From assembly GCF_003688855.1 (NCBI RefSeq), contig NZ_REFW01000001.1, positions 124,001 through 188,000 on the forward strand: a stretch of 64,000 nucleotides of DNA, given 5' to 3'. How positions within the stretch are numbered: position 1 is the stretch's first letter; every line of letters starts with the position of its first letter. The stretch comes from Tessaracoccus antarcticus. Its GTDB lineage: Bacteria; Actinomycetota; Actinomycetes; Propionibacteriales; Propionibacteriaceae. The translations under genes and the position numbers were made by a program. Under the pieces are notes generated by a model. That model saw only the letters and a list, made by a program, of their open reading frames with translations, did not search any database and had not been told where the DNA came from. Shown piece after piece: positions 45,774 through 54,460 of the stretch.

Positions 45774-46468
45774 CCCACCACCCCATGACGGGAACCGGAA
45801 GTGGGCTGCAGGTCGGGCGCCTCGCCACCCCCGCCTGGCAGGCCGCCGTGGAGCAGCTCGCCCACCGCTGTCCCGAGGGCGCCCCCGAGGAACTGCTTGC
45901 AGAGTGGCGGGCCGCGGGGATCATCGACGCCGACCTGACGGTGGTCCCTGACTGGCAGCGTGCACTCGACGCCCAGGATCGCGCCGAGGCGGCCATGACG
46001 CTCGTCGCCCGCATGGGTGAGGTGGCATTCCTCACGAACCTCTACCTGTGCCCGGACCTGGGACTGGACGTTGCCGTCACACTGCGCGCCACGGTCGCCG
46101 AGGGTGGCCCCGTCAGCCGCATCGACCTCGTGCATCCGCAGGCGGAGGTGGCCACCGCCCCACACGTCCACCTCTGGACGCTTTTGCGACGCGTCCTGCC
46201 CCCGCTGGAGGTCTTCCGGGCCGACGCGCCGGGCACGTCCGTTGTCCCCGTCTTCATCACGGATGCGTTGGCCACGGCGGAGTCCGCTGGGGCAAGTGTC
46301 TTCGCCTACGGGGTGCACGCGACAACGGGGCGCAGCGAGGAGGCCGTCTGGTATCTCAGCGACGACACACTGCACCGGCTCTCCCCCGCCAGCCAGGAGG
46401 TGCTGCGGGTCGACAGCGGCGACGTTGCCTCCGGGCTCATGGCGCTCGTCGGGCGCCTGCTGGGCTGA
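45770..46468 (+). CDS. Protein of unknown function in the type VII lipase operon
   Basis: This 232-residue protein is soluble-looking and has no motif I recognise. It starts with a helix-rich part (WQAAVEQLAHRCPEGAPEEL, LLAEWRAAGI) and then has about eight predicted strands (for example VAFLTNLYLCPDLGLDVAVT). It is about the size of EspG chaperones, which bind ESX substrates in the cytosol, and its position fits, but I do not see a sequence match strong enough to claim it. It ends the operon that begins with the EspC-like gene. Confidence 0.6.
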   Translation: MTHHPMTGTGSGLQVGRLATPAWQAAVEQLAHRCPEGAPEELLAEWRAAGIIDADLTVVPDWQRALDAQDRAEAAMTLVARMGEVAFLTNLYLCPDLGLDVAVTLRATVAEGGPVSRIDLVHPQAEVATAPHVHLWTLLRRVLPPLEVFRADAPGTSVVPVFITDALATAESAGASVFAYGVHATTGRSEEAVWYLSDDTLHRLSPASQEVLRVDSGDVASGLMALVGRLLG

Positions 46469-46694
46469 GCGACGCCGGTTCCCGGCACGCGGCCAGGGTG
46501 CCAGGGACGCCCCGGGCATCAACGGAGGTCGGCGACGACGAGCGTGTGCATGTCCAGCATGGCCATCGTGGTCCGGTCCGCCACGGCCTGGTCCGGGTCG
46601 TTTGACGGCCCGCATGAGTTCCACGGACACGCCCCGTTGTGCGAACCCCGCAGTCCGCGCTGCCAGCATTGCGGGGCGGAGGGAGGCTCCCGAG

Positions 46695-46700
46695 TAGGTT
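46695..46700 (+). promoter_or_regulatory. -10 box of the ferritin gene
   Basis: TAGGTT lies 6 nt before ATG 46707. The 6 nt are GGAGGC, so the transcript may be leaderless even though the bases look like a Shine-Dalgarno sequence. The rest of the 46469-46706 gap holds no gene I can support. Confidence 0.45.
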
Positions 46701-46706
46701 GGAGGC

Positions 46707-47225
46707 ATGACCCTCACGGATGAACTTGCACAGGCCTTCAACAACCAGGTGACCATGGAATTCGAGGCCGCCATCGTCTACCGGCAGCTGGCCATCGACA
46801 TGGATGCCATCGACCTGCCCGGTATCGCAGGCTGGTTCAAAGCCCAGGCGGAGGAGGAACAGGTCCACGCCGAGAAGTTCGTGGTGCACATGCTGGATCG
46901 CGGGGCCACCCCCCTGATCCAGCCGCTGACGCCGTCGGGGCAGCACGCCACGTCGGTGCTGACCGCCTTCGAGGCCTCCCTGGCCCACGAGAAGAAGGTG
47001 TCGGAGTCGATCCGCGAGATCTACCGCCTCGCGCAGCGAACCGGGGACATTGACTCCCTGCCGCTGCTCAACTGGTTCGTCGACGAGCAGTTGGAGGAGG
47101 AGTCCACCGTCTCCGCCATCATCGGCCGGATCAGGATGATCGGCGAGGACGGAAACGGTCTGCTTCGCCTGGATTCCGAGCTGGGCCGTCGCCCCGGTGC
47201 GGAGACCGCCATCGGCAGGGCCTGA
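46707..47225 (+). CDS. Ferritin
   Basis: This 172-residue four-helix protein stores iron as a 24-mer. Typical ferroxidase residues can be seen: EFEAAIVYRQL in helix A, EEEQVHAEKFVVHM in helix B (E-x2-H), and NWFVDEQLEEESTVSAI in helix D. There is no Met ligand pattern of heme-binding bacterioferritin, so ordinary ferritin is the better call. It ends at a strong hairpin shared with the convergent aldo/keto reductase gene. In actinobacteria such genes are often under iron or oxidative-stress control; no clear operator is visible here. Confidence 0.92.
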   Translation: MTLTDELAQAFNNQVTMEFEAAIVYRQLAIDMDAIDLPGIAGWFKAQAEEEQVHAEKFVVHMLDRGATPLIQPLTPSGQHATSVLTAFEASLAHEKKVSESIREIYRLAQRTGDIDSLPLLNWFVDEQLEEESTVSAIIGRIRMIGEDGNGLLRLDSELGRRPGAETAIGRA

Positions 47226-47242
47226 GCCCCCACCGACCGGCT

Positions 47243-47276
47243 GGCCCCGGCCGCACACGTGTCAGCGGCCGGGGCC
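47243..47276. terminator. Bidirectional hairpin terminator
   Basis: GGCCCCGGCCGC (47243-47254) pairs perfectly with GCGGCCGGGGCC (47265-47276) around a 10-nt loop. It lies between the convergent ferritin and aldo/keto reductase genes. Confidence 0.8.
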
Positions 47277-47292
47277 CGTCCGGGCACAGGCG

Positions 47293-48297
47293 TCAGGTCA
47301 GGCGTGCCTTCGGCGACTCCGTGAGGGACGCGTCACTCTCCACGACCCCACCCAGCGCGACGTCAATGGCCTGCATCACGTCCGCCTCCAGCGTGAGCCC
47401 GGCGATCTCCGCGCTCGGAGCAATCTGTTCCGGCCTGGACGCCCCGATGATGGCCGTGGCCACGTTGTCATTCTGCAGCACCCACGCGATGGCCAGCTGC
47501 GCCATGGTGATGCCGAGGCCCTCGGCGATGGGCTGCAACTTCTGCACCGCGGTCAGGACGTCGTCGCGCATCCAGCGCTCGATCATCTTCTGACCACCCT
47601 TCTCGTCCGTGGCACGGCTGCCTTCCGGCACGGGCTGGCCCGGCTTGTACTTGCCGCTCAGCACCCCCTGCGCCATGGGCGACCACACCACCTGGGTCAT
47701 GCCCAGCTCACGTGAGGCCGGCACCACTTCGCCCTCGATGACCCTCCACAGGGCCGAGTACTGGGGTTGGTTGCTCACCAACTGGAAACCGAGTTCGCTC
47801 GCCAGGGCGTGACCCGCCCGAAGCTGCTCGGCGTTCCATTCGCTGACACCGATGTAGAGCGCCTTGCCCTGGCGAACGATGTCGGCGAACGCCTGCATCG
47901 TCTCCTCGAGCGGGGTTTCGACGTCGTAGCGGTGCGCCTGGTACAGGTCGACGTAGTCGGTCTGGAGACGCTGCAGGGATCCGTGGATGCTGTCCATGAT
48001 GTGTTTGCGGGACAGCCCGGTGTCGTTGGGGCCCAGCTTCCCCGTGGGGAAGTACACCTTCGTGAAGATCTCGAGCGACTCGCGGCGGGAACCCTTCAGG
48101 GCGTCCCCGAGGACCACCTCCGCGGCCGTGTTGGCGTAGGCGTCGGCAGTGTCGAAGGTGGTGATGCCTGCATCCAGGGCCGCCTTCACACACGCGTTCG
48201 CCCTCTCGTTCTCCACCTGCGAGGCATGCGTGAGCCAGTTGCCGTAGGTGATGGCGCTCACCTTGAAACCGGAATTCCCCAGCTTGCGATATTCCAT
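47293..48297 (-). CDS. Aldo/keto reductase (YghZ/Kv-beta-like)
   Basis: This 334-residue NADPH-dependent reductase has the (beta/alpha)8 pattern. The catalytic tetrad is seen in DTADAYANTAAEVVLG (D, Y), FTKVYF (K) and LYQAHRYD (H). The cofactor-binding end has AIIGASRPEQI. It resembles the YghZ and potassium-channel beta-subunit branch, which reduces aldehydes such as methylglyoxal. ATG 48297 has AAAGG 6 nt upstream; an upstream GTG or ATG would add only eight residues. The promoter region carries an inverted repeat that may be an operator. Confidence 0.9.
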   Translation of the reverse strand: MEYRKLGNSGFKVSAITYGNWLTHASQVENERANACVKAALDAGITTFDTADAYANTAAEVVLGDALKGSRRESLEIFTKVYFPTGKLGPNDTGLSRKHIMDSIHGSLQRLQTDYVDLYQAHRYDVETPLEETMQAFADIVRQGKALYIGVSEWNAEQLRAGHALASELGFQLVSNQPQYSALWRVIEGEVVPASRELGMTQVVWSPMAQGVLSGKYKPGQPVPEGSRATDEKGGQKMIERWMRDDVLTAVQKLQPIAEGLGITMAQLAIAWVLQNDNVATAIIGASRPEQIAPSAEIAGLTLEADVMQAIDVALGGVVESDASLTESPKARLT

Positions 48298-48339
48298 TGT
48301 TTGCCTTTCGCGTTCACTCATCGAAGTGGTCGGACCCCA

Positions 48340-48379
48340 ACGTTAGCGCCACCCACCAAGGGGGTGAGGCATTCACCCC
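48340..48379 (-). promoter_or_regulatory. Aldo/keto reductase promoter with possible operator
   Basis: TAACGT on the - strand (48345 to 48340) fits a -10 box with a leader of about 36 nt. The inverted repeat GGGGTGA-5 nt-TCACCCC (48361-48379) covers the -35 position. The remaining gap to 48655 (about 280 nt) shows repeated GTACAC words, the palindrome TTGTTAACAA (48592-48601) and no gene. I found no convincing -10 box for the WhiB gene there. Confidence 0.4.
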
Positions 48380-48655
48380 TGGGGGTGTGGCGGGAATGCG
48401 TTGAACATGTCACTTTTGTCCCACCGTAAACGGCTGTGACCAGCGGCTTCACTGAAGTTTATGTACACCCACGACATAGCGCAGGGGTCAATGAGTACCC
48501 GTGCTCAGCGGCATGGGTGATCAGTACACAGAGAAGACGGGTAGGACCCCACACAAAAGGGTCTGTTGCGGGGGCCAGAACTCCGACACTCTTGTTAACA
48601 ACACTAATAGCCGCCCGGGTCAACGAGGTCCGGGAAGTTCGTGAAGGGGACAAAC

Positions 48656-49201
48656 ATGACGGTCAACGAGACGCAGACACCTTGCATGACCTACACCAAC
48701 GTGTTCCTGCACCCGCTGCTCGACGACGCCCAACCCGCCAGCAAGCAGACCAACCGACGTGAGCAGTCCATGCTCCGGGCCCAGGCCGACAAGCTGTGCG
48801 CCAGCTGCCCCCTGCTGGCCCAGTGCCTCACTGACGCCATCACCAAGTTTGACGTCAGCGGTTTCGTGGCCGGCACCACGAAGCGGCAGCGGCAGGAGAT
48901 TCGCACCCGCCTGGGCGTGGTGATCTCCGAGGACGATTTCGACTCCTACGCAGGGGTCAACTCCGGCCGCCAGTTCGACCGCAACGAGATCCACCGCCTG
49001 CGGATGGCCAACCCCAGCGAGCCCCTCAGCGCCATCGCGGCGCGAGTCGGGTGCTCCGTCTCCACGGTGAAGCGCCACCTTCGCCGCATCGAGAGCGAGG
49101 GGCTTGCCCCGGCTCCCCGCACAGCCAAGCCGTCCCCGGCCGAGATCATGCGCGCCGCTGTGGATGTCAAGAAGGGTGTGCGCCGCGGCGTCGCCGCCTG
49201 A
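48656..49201 (+). CDS. WhiB-type iron-sulfur regulator with C-terminal helix-turn-helix
   Basis: This 181-residue protein has the WhiB cysteine pattern: one Cys near residue 10, then C-x2-C-x5-C in LCASCPLLAQCL, which should hold a [4Fe-4S] cluster. The turn after it is GFVAGTT followed by KRQRQEIR, in place of the usual G-[VI]-W-G-G and basic helix. After a linker comes a helix-turn-helix-like part, LSAIAARVGCSVSTVKRHLR, and a basic tail. Most WhiB proteins are 80-130 residues and end after the basic helix, so this fusion is uncommon. ATG 48656 has AAGGGG 6 nt upstream; GTG 48641 is a weaker choice. Confidence 0.82.
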   Translation: MTVNETQTPCMTYTNVFLHPLLDDAQPASKQTNRREQSMLRAQADKLCASCPLLAQCLTDAITKFDVSGFVAGTTKRQRQEIRTRLGVVISEDDFDSYAGVNSGRQFDRNEIHRLRMANPSEPLSAIAARVGCSVSTVKRHLRRIESEGLAPAPRTAKPSPAEIMRAAVDVKKGVRRGVAA

Positions 49202-49223
49202 CCCCCCACCCCACGAACCACGC

Positions 49224-49258
49224 AGGGGCACCCGCAGGTCTGACCTGCAGGTGCCCCT
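49224..49258. terminator. Bidirectional hairpin terminator
   Basis: AGGGGCACC-C-GCAGGTC pairs with GACCTGC-A-GGTGCCCCT, 16 of 17 bp, with almost no loop. It separates the convergent WhiB and HAD genes. Confidence 0.8.
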
Positions 49259-49273
49259 TCGTCGTCGGGAACG

Positions 49274-50104
49274 TCAGAACCAGCGGCCGATCTCCTCCGC
49301 GGTGCCACCGTCCTCGAAAGTGCCCGTGACGTGGTCCGCCGCTGCCCGCACATCCTCGGCGGTGCCGCCCATGGCGACACCCCGGCCTGCCCACTGGAGC
49401 ATCTCGATGTCGTTGTCGCCGTCACCCAGTGCGAGCACGTCCCCGGCTGTCAGCCCCAGGGCATCCACCACCTGCTGCAGGCCGTGCGCCTTGTCAATGC
49501 CCCGGGGGGCAATGTCCAGCCATGCGGACCACCCGATGAAGTAGGTCACCTCGTGCAGGCCCAGCGACCGCGCCATCTGGTTGAACACCGCCTCGGAACT
49601 GTCCGGGTCCCTGATGACGATGCGCGACACCGGGCGCGAGGCCAGTTCCTCGAGCGACTCAATCACCACCTCGCCGTGCAGTTCGCCGTCGGGGAAGGGA
49701 CGCGAGACGCGCCACTTCAATCCCTCCTGGACGCCAATGATCGCTTCGGGCGCGGCCTGTGAGACCTTGGCGATGCTGTCGGCCGGGTCGAACCGCTCCT
49801 CCGACACCACCTCGAGCGGCGGGTACCTGACAACCATGGCGCCGTTGGCTGTCACGGCCCACCCCGGGGGCAGTTGAAGGTGTTCAAAAATGATGTCGGT
49901 GGATGTCCATCCACGCCCGGTGGCCAGCACAACGGGCACACCGGCGGCGACGATGCGGCCGACGGCCTCCCGTACGTCGTCGGGCATCACCCCGTTGCCG
50001 TCCACGAGGGTGCCGTCGATGTCCAGCGCCACGAGCCTCGGTGTGAACCCGGTGGGTTCGACGCCGTTGCGAGCGTCCCTGTCCTGCGTCGTGTCCTGCG
50101 TCAT
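49274..50104 (-). CDS. HAD-superfamily phosphatase, Cof type
   Basis: This 276-residue protein has the HAD motifs: nucleophile Asp in [13 protein letters not shown], motif II T in VVLATGRGW, the Lys in [15 protein letters not shown], and [20 protein letters not shown] as motif IV. This is the Cof/YidA layout with a C2-type cap. Substrates of such enzymes are usually phosphosugars or nucleotides and cannot be predicted. The ATG overlaps the stop of serS (ATGA), so it is the second gene of a serS operon, a frequent order in actinobacteria. Confidence 0.9.
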   Translation of the reverse strand: MTQDTTQDRDARNGVEPTGFTPRLVALDIDGTLVDGNGVMPDDVREAVGRIVAAGVPVVLATGRGWTSTDIIFEHLQLPPGWAVTANGAMVVRYPPLEVVSEERFDPADSIAKVSQAAPEAIIGVQEGLKWRVSRPFPDGELHGEVVIESLEELASRPVSRIVIRDPDSSEAVFNQMARSLGLHEVTYFIGWSAWLDIAPRGIDKAHGLQQVVDALGLTAGDVLALGDGDNDIEMLQWAGRGVAMGGTAEDVRAAADHVTGTFEDGGTAEEIGRWF

Positions 50105-51375
50105 GCCAGCGGCACCAACGTCTCGCGGCCGCCAAGCCAGGGGCGCAGCGCCTCTGGCACCGAGACGGAACCGTCGGCCTGCTGATGGTTTTCCAGCAAC
50201 ATGATGATGATGCGGGTCATGGCGCACAGCGTGCCGTTGAGGGTGGCGACGGGCTCGGTCCCGGCGTCGCCCCTGTAACGGATCCCCAGGCGGCGTGCCT
50301 GGAACTGCGTGCAGTTCGAGGTGGACGTCACCTCCCGGTACCGCTGCTGCGTGGGCAGCCATGCGTAGCAGTCGTACTTGCGGGCGGCCGACAGGCCCAG
50401 ATCGCCGGCGGCGACGTCGAGGACCTGGAAGGGGATCTCGAGCGCCTGGAGGAACTCCTTCTCGAATCCCAGCAGCCTCTCGTGCCACGCCTCCGCATCC
50501 TCGGGGCGGCAGTGGACGAACATCTCCACCTTGTCGAACCAGTGGACCCGGAAGATGCCACGGGTGTCCTTGCCGTAGGACCCCGCCTCCTTCCGGAAGC
50601 ATGGGCTGTAGGCCACGTACTGCCGCGGCAGGGTCTCGGCGTCGAGGATCTCACCGGAGTGGTAGGCAGCAAGCGCCACCTCGGAGGTGCCGACGAGGTA
50701 CAGGTCCTCGGCGGGCAGGTGGTACACGTCCTGGGCGGCCTGGCCCAGGAACCCGGTCCCCTCCATGGCTGACGGCTTCACCAGGGCCGGCGGGATCATG
50801 GGCGTGAAGCCCCACTCGGTGGCCTTCGTGATGGCGAGGTTCAACAGCGCCAACTCCAGCAGTGCACCAACCCCGGTGAGGACGTAGAAACGGGATCCGG
50901 AAATCTTGGCGCCACGCTCCATGTCGATGGCACCGAGCGCCTCGCCCAACTCCAGATGGTCCCGTGGTTCGAATCCCTCGGCGGCGAAGTCGCGGGGGGA
51001 ACCGATGGTCTCCAGTACCACGCCGTCATCCTCCCCTCCTTCGGGGACGCCGTCGAGCACCAGGTTGCCCACCTGCAGCATGAGCTCGTTGAAGCGGGAG
51101 TCGGCCTCGTCGGCGGCAGCCTGGGCAGCCTTCACATCAACGGAGAGTTGCTTGGTCTGGGCCAGCAGGTGGGCCTTCTCGTCGCCACTGGCCTTGGCCA
51201 CGGACTTCCCGATCGTCTTCTGTTCGGCCCGCAGGCCCTCGAAGGCGGCAATATGGGTGCGGCGGGCGCTGTCCGCGGTCACGAGCTCATCCACGAGGCC
51301 CACCGACTCCCCGCGGGCCGCCTGGGAACGACGTATGCGGTCGGGGTCTGTGCGCAGCCACTTCGGATCAATCAT
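50101..51375 (-). CDS. serS: Seryl-tRNA synthetase
   Basis: This 424-residue class II synthetase charges tRNA-Ser. It starts [18 protein letters not shown], with the long antiparallel coiled coil (about 28-100) that grips the tRNA extra arm. Motif 2 is [20 protein letters not shown] and motif 3 is [32 protein letters not shown] is also typical. ATG 51375 follows TAGGCT by 7 nt and has no Shine-Dalgarno sequence, so a leaderless transcript is likely. Confidence 0.97.
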   Translation of the reverse strand: MIDPKWLRTDPDRIRRSQAARGESVGLVDELVTADSARRTHIAAFEGLRAEQKTIGKSVAKASGDEKAHLLAQTKQLSVDVKAAQAAADEADSRFNELMLQVGNLVLDGVPEGGEDDGVVLETIGSPRDFAAEGFEPRDHLELGEALGAIDMERGAKISGSRFYVLTGVGALLELALLNLAITKATEWGFTPMIPPALVKPSAMEGTGFLGQAAQDVYHLPAEDLYLVGTSEVALAAYHSGEILDAETLPRQYVAYSPCFRKEAGSYGKDTRGIFRVHWFDKVEMFVHCRPEDAEAWHERLLGFEKEFLQALEIPFQVLDVAAGDLGLSAARKYDCYAWLPTQQRYREVTSTSNCTQFQARRLGIRYRGDAGTEPVATLNGTLCAMTRIIIMLLENHQQADGSVSVPEALRPWLGGRETLVPLA

Positions 51376-51382
51376 GGCCCAC

Positions 51383-51473
51383 AGCCTACTCAGGATCACG
51401 GCGCCCAGCCCGGGCCAGCCACCCGGTCCTGACCCGCGGGGTGACGCACCGCCCATCCACACCGTGGAACAAT
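51383..51473. promoter_or_regulatory. Divergent leaderless promoters of serS and the PAP2-kinase gene
   Basis: On the - strand TAGGCT (51388 to 51383) is 7 nt from the serS ATG. On the + strand AACAAT (51468-51473), a weaker -10, is 6 nt from ATG 51480. Confidence 0.45.
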
Positions 51474-51479
51474 TCGGCC

Positions 51480-53015
51480 ATGACCACTTGGCAGCGCTCG
51501 ACGTTCAACGTGGTGGCCACCGTAGTTTTCGCCGCCGCCTTCGTGATGTGGACACTGTTCCTCCCCACATCTCTCGATGAGCTGTGGCAGGTGCCGTCCC
51601 CGACACCGCAGCAGTGGTCCGGCCAGATCGGTGCCGCCATCGCACTCGTGGGGCTCCCAGCGGTGATCTACCCCTGCCTGCTCGTGGCGAGCTGGTGGGC
51701 CAGCCGCCGGCAGCTCACCTCCGTCTCCGCGGCGCTCGTCCTGTCCGTCGGACTGGGGTTCGGATCCGCGACGCTCCTGAAGGAACTGATCGGGCGGGAC
51801 CGTCCCCCCTCGGAGTGGCTGCACCTCATCTCCCACCAGGGGCCCGGATACCCGGCCCCGCACATGGTGGCCATCACCATCGCTGCCATCATGTTCTCCA
51901 CCCTGGCAACCGTGGCCCGTCGCCGACGCGGCACCATCCGGGCGTGGCAGGTGGCGGGGGCGCTGCTGGTGGTGCTGCTCGCCGTCACCCTGCTGCTGAC
52001 GCGCGCCAACCACATCACGGACGTGGTGGGTGGGATCCTGCTGGGCGCACTGGTGGCCAACGCCTCCAACCTGGTGTGCGGCGTCAACACCGTGCGGCTC
52101 GGCCCGACTGCCGAAGCCGGCGGTGGCCGGGCCGCCATCATCTACAACCCCACCAAGGTGCTGGACCAGACCGTGTTCAAGGGGCTCATCGAGCGTCGTC
52201 TCGCCGAGGACGGCTGGGAGCCGCCGCTGTGGCTGTCGACCAGCATTGACGACCCCGGCAGGGGAATGGCCCACCAGGCGCTGGACGCCGGCGTGGACCT
52301 GGTGATGGTGGCTGGGGGCGACGGGACCGTGCGGGTGGTCTGCGGGGCACTGGCCAACACCGGCGCCACCGTCGCCATCGTCCCCTCAGGCACCGGCAAT
52401 CTGCTGGCCGGCAACATGAAGATCCCCTTCGACGCGGAGAGGGCACTCGACGTCGCGCTGCGGGGCCGCACACGAGCCATCGACATCCTGGAGGTGACCG
52501 TGCCGGGGCGGGATGTGGACCACGCCGCCGTGATGTGCGGCGTCGGCGCCGACGCGGCGGTGCTCAACGACACCAACGAGGAACTGAAGAATCAGATCGG
52601 CGTGGCCGCCTACGTCATTGCCGGCCTCAGCCACGTCAAGGCCCGCCCCTTCCGGGCCACCGTCACGGTGGACGACGACGAGCCGCTGGTGCGCGACGCG
52701 TCGCTCGTGATGGTGGGCAACGTGAGCGACCTCCAGGCCGGTCTGACGCTCATGCCGGACGCGTCGGCCGGCGACGGTGTCCTCGACGTGCTCATCGCCT
52801 CCCCCAGAAATCAGGTGGAGCTGACGCAGATGGTCTCCGCCATCCTGGCGCAGAGCAGGGAACCGTCCACCATGGACCGCCGCACCGGAGAACGCGTGAG
52901 CATCGAACTGGGCGAGAACGAACTCTACGAACTCGACGGCGACGTCATCGGCGAGACCACCCACCTGTTGTTCCAGGTGTTGCCCGCGGCCCTGCAGTTG
53001 CGTGTTCCCCACTGA
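51480..53015 (+). CDS. PAP2 phosphatase-diacylglycerol kinase fusion
   Basis: This 511-residue protein joins two lipid enzymes. The N-terminal half (about 1-200) has six membrane segments and PAP2 motifs: [10 protein letters not shown], then PAPHM where PSGH is usual, and [11 protein letters not shown]. The C-terminal half is a diacylglycerol/sphingosine kinase-like domain: [33 protein letters not shown] and GDGVLDVLI. It may phosphorylate or dephosphorylate membrane lipids. The His of the second PAP2 motif is kept but Ser-Gly is replaced, so phosphatase activity is not certain. ATG 51480 fits the first helix. Confidence 0.86.
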   Translation: MTTWQRSTFNVVATVVFAAAFVMWTLFLPTSLDELWQVPSPTPQQWSGQIGAAIALVGLPAVIYPCLLVASWWASRRQLTSVSAALVLSVGLGFGSATLLKELIGRDRPPSEWLHLISHQGPGYPAPHMVAITIAAIMFSTLATVARRRRGTIRAWQVAGALLVVLLAVTLLLTRANHITDVVGGILLGALVANASNLVCGVNTVRLGPTAEAGGGRAAIIYNPTKVLDQTVFKGLIERRLAEDGWEPPLWLSTSIDDPGRGMAHQALDAGVDLVMVAGGDGTVRVVCGALANTGATVAIVPSGTGNLLAGNMKIPFDAERALDVALRGRTRAIDILEVTVPGRDVDHAAVMCGVGADAAVLNDTNEELKNQIGVAAYVIAGLSHVKARPFRATVTVDDDEPLVRDASLVMVGNVSDLQAGLTLMPDASAGDGVLDVLIASPRNQVELTQMVSAILAQSREPSTMDRRTGERVSIELGENELYELDGDVIGETTHLLFQVLPAALQLRVPH

Positions 53016-53025
53016 CCCCACTTGC

Positions 53026-54378
53026 TCAGAGCACCTGGGCAGCCACCCATCCGGCGGCCAGCAACGGCAGGTTGAAGTGCAGGAACGTGGGGATCACACT
53101 TCCACGGATGTGGTCGTGCTGACCGTCGGCGTTCAGCCCGGCGGTGGGGCCCAGTGTGGAGTCGGACGCCGGTGACCCGGCGTCGCCCAGTGCACCGGCA
53201 GTACCGATGATGGCGACCGTGGCCAGGGGGGAGAACCCCAGCGTGATGCACAGCGGCACGTAGATGGCCGTGATGATGGGCAGCGTCGAGAAGGAACTGC
53301 CGATGCCCATGGTCACCACCAGTCCGACGACGAGCATCACGATGGCGGCCAGCGAACGATTGCTGCCGAACATGTCCGAGCCCTGCGCGACGAGGGTCTC
53401 GATGTCGCCGGTCGCGTTCATCACGGAAGCGAACCCCTGGGCCGTGATCATGACGAGCCCGATCATGGCCATCATGCGCATGCCCCCCGTGAACACCCGG
53501 TCCGCCTCACTCCAGCCGACCACGCCGGTGGTCATGAACAGGGCCAGCCCCACGAGCGCCCCCACCAGCAACGGGTCGGCCTCCGTGCCGATCGCGGTCA
53601 TCCACGCCTGAATGACGAAGCACGCCACGATGGCCACCAGCGACACCACGATCTTGTACCGCGAGACGCGCGACGGGCTGGGCGCGTCGGCGTCGATGGT
53701 CGCGGTGGGGCTGTAGTCACGGGGCTTGCGGTAGGAGATGAAGATGGCCACGAGCAGCCCCGCGAACATCCCGAGGGCCGGAATGGCCATGGCGTGCATG
53801 ACGCTGACGCCACCGGTGTCCAACCCTGCCTTCTCGATGTTGCCGAGCAGGATGTCGTTGAGGTAGATGCGTCCGAAGCCGATGGGCAGGAACATGTAGG
53901 AGGTGACGAGGCCGAACGTGAGGGCGCAGGCGATGAGACGGCGGTCGATCCGCAGGCGGGTCAGCACACCCAGCAGAGGTGGCACGAGCAGGGGGATGAA
54001 CGCGATGTGCACAGGGATGAGGTTCTGGCTCATGATGGCCATGGCCAGCACCCCGGCGACGATCCCCCACTTGGCCCACTCGGCGGCGCGCTGGTTGGGG
54101 GCGTCGGGGTCCCCCAGCTTGCCCACGATCCAGTCGGCCAGCAGCCGCGGCAGACCCGAGTGCGCCACCGCCATGGCGAAGGCCCCCAGCAGGGCGTAGG
54201 ACAGGGCGATCTTCGCGCCAGCCCCCAGCCCCTCCTGGAACGCCACCATGGTGCCATCGAGTCCCAGCCCGGCGACGACACCCCCCACGACGGCACCTGC
54301 AGCCAGTGCCAGCACCACGTGAACGCGGACGACGGCGAGGACGAGCATCACCAGGACGGCAATGAGGACGGCGTTCAT
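53026..54378 (-). CDS. NhaC/YuiF-type membrane transporter
   Basis: This 450-residue protein has about 12 membrane segments. It resembles the Na+/H+ antiporter-like family that includes Bacillus YuiF, thought to carry amino acids such as histidine. Typical parts are SQNLIPVHIAFIPLLVPPLL, GFGRIYLNDILL, VTMGIGSSFSTLPIITAIYV and GALGDAGSPASDSTLGPTAG in the last third. Transport direction and substrate are not known from sequence. ATG 54378 follows a TAACCT box with a leader of about 23 nt. It converges with the PAP2-kinase gene, 10 nt apart. Confidence 0.82.
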   Translation of the reverse strand: MNAVLIAVLVMLVLAVVRVHVVLALAAGAVVGGVVAGLGLDGTMVAFQEGLGAGAKIALSYALLGAFAMAVAHSGLPRLLADWIVGKLGDPDAPNQRAAEWAKWGIVAGVLAMAIMSQNLIPVHIAFIPLLVPPLLGVLTRLRIDRRLIACALTFGLVTSYMFLPIGFGRIYLNDILLGNIEKAGLDTGGVSVMHAMAIPALGMFAGLLVAIFISYRKPRDYSPTATIDADAPSPSRVSRYKIVVSLVAIVACFVIQAWMTAIGTEADPLLVGALVGLALFMTTGVVGWSEADRVFTGGMRMMAMIGLVMITAQGFASVMNATGDIETLVAQGSDMFGSNRSLAAIVMLVVGLVVTMGIGSSFSTLPIITAIYVPLCITLGFSPLATVAIIGTAGALGDAGSPASDSTLGPTAGLNADGQHDHIRGSVIPTFLHFNLPLLAAGWVAAQVL

Positions 54379-54408
54379 CTGGTGATCTTTCGCTGAGGGG
54401 GCTGGGCA

Positions 54409-54414
54409 AGGTTA
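54409..54414 (-). promoter_or_regulatory. -10 box of the YuiF-type gene
   Basis: TAACCT on the - strand (54414 to 54409) fits TANNNT. It sits inside a small inverted repeat GCTGG/CCAGC (54401-54420). Confidence 0.4.
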
Positions 54415-54439
54415 TCCAGCCGGGCCGCCTCCCATCGAA

Positions 54440-54459
54440 CCGACCCTGTTCGGGTCCGG
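54440..54459 (-). terminator. Possible weak terminator after pheA
   Basis: CCGACCC pairs with GGGTC-c-GG around TGTTC, just past the pheA stop. There is no T-run. Confidence 0.35.
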
Positions 54460-54460
54460 C

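Noticed and set aside
46469-46706. A possible decayed gene on the - strand (frames reading ...AMLAARTAGFAQRGVSVELM and ...TTMAMLDMHTLVVADLR)
   Set aside because: Joining the two needs a frameshift, neither piece matches a family I know, and such pieces are common in high-GC shadows. A BLASTX of this gap would settle it.
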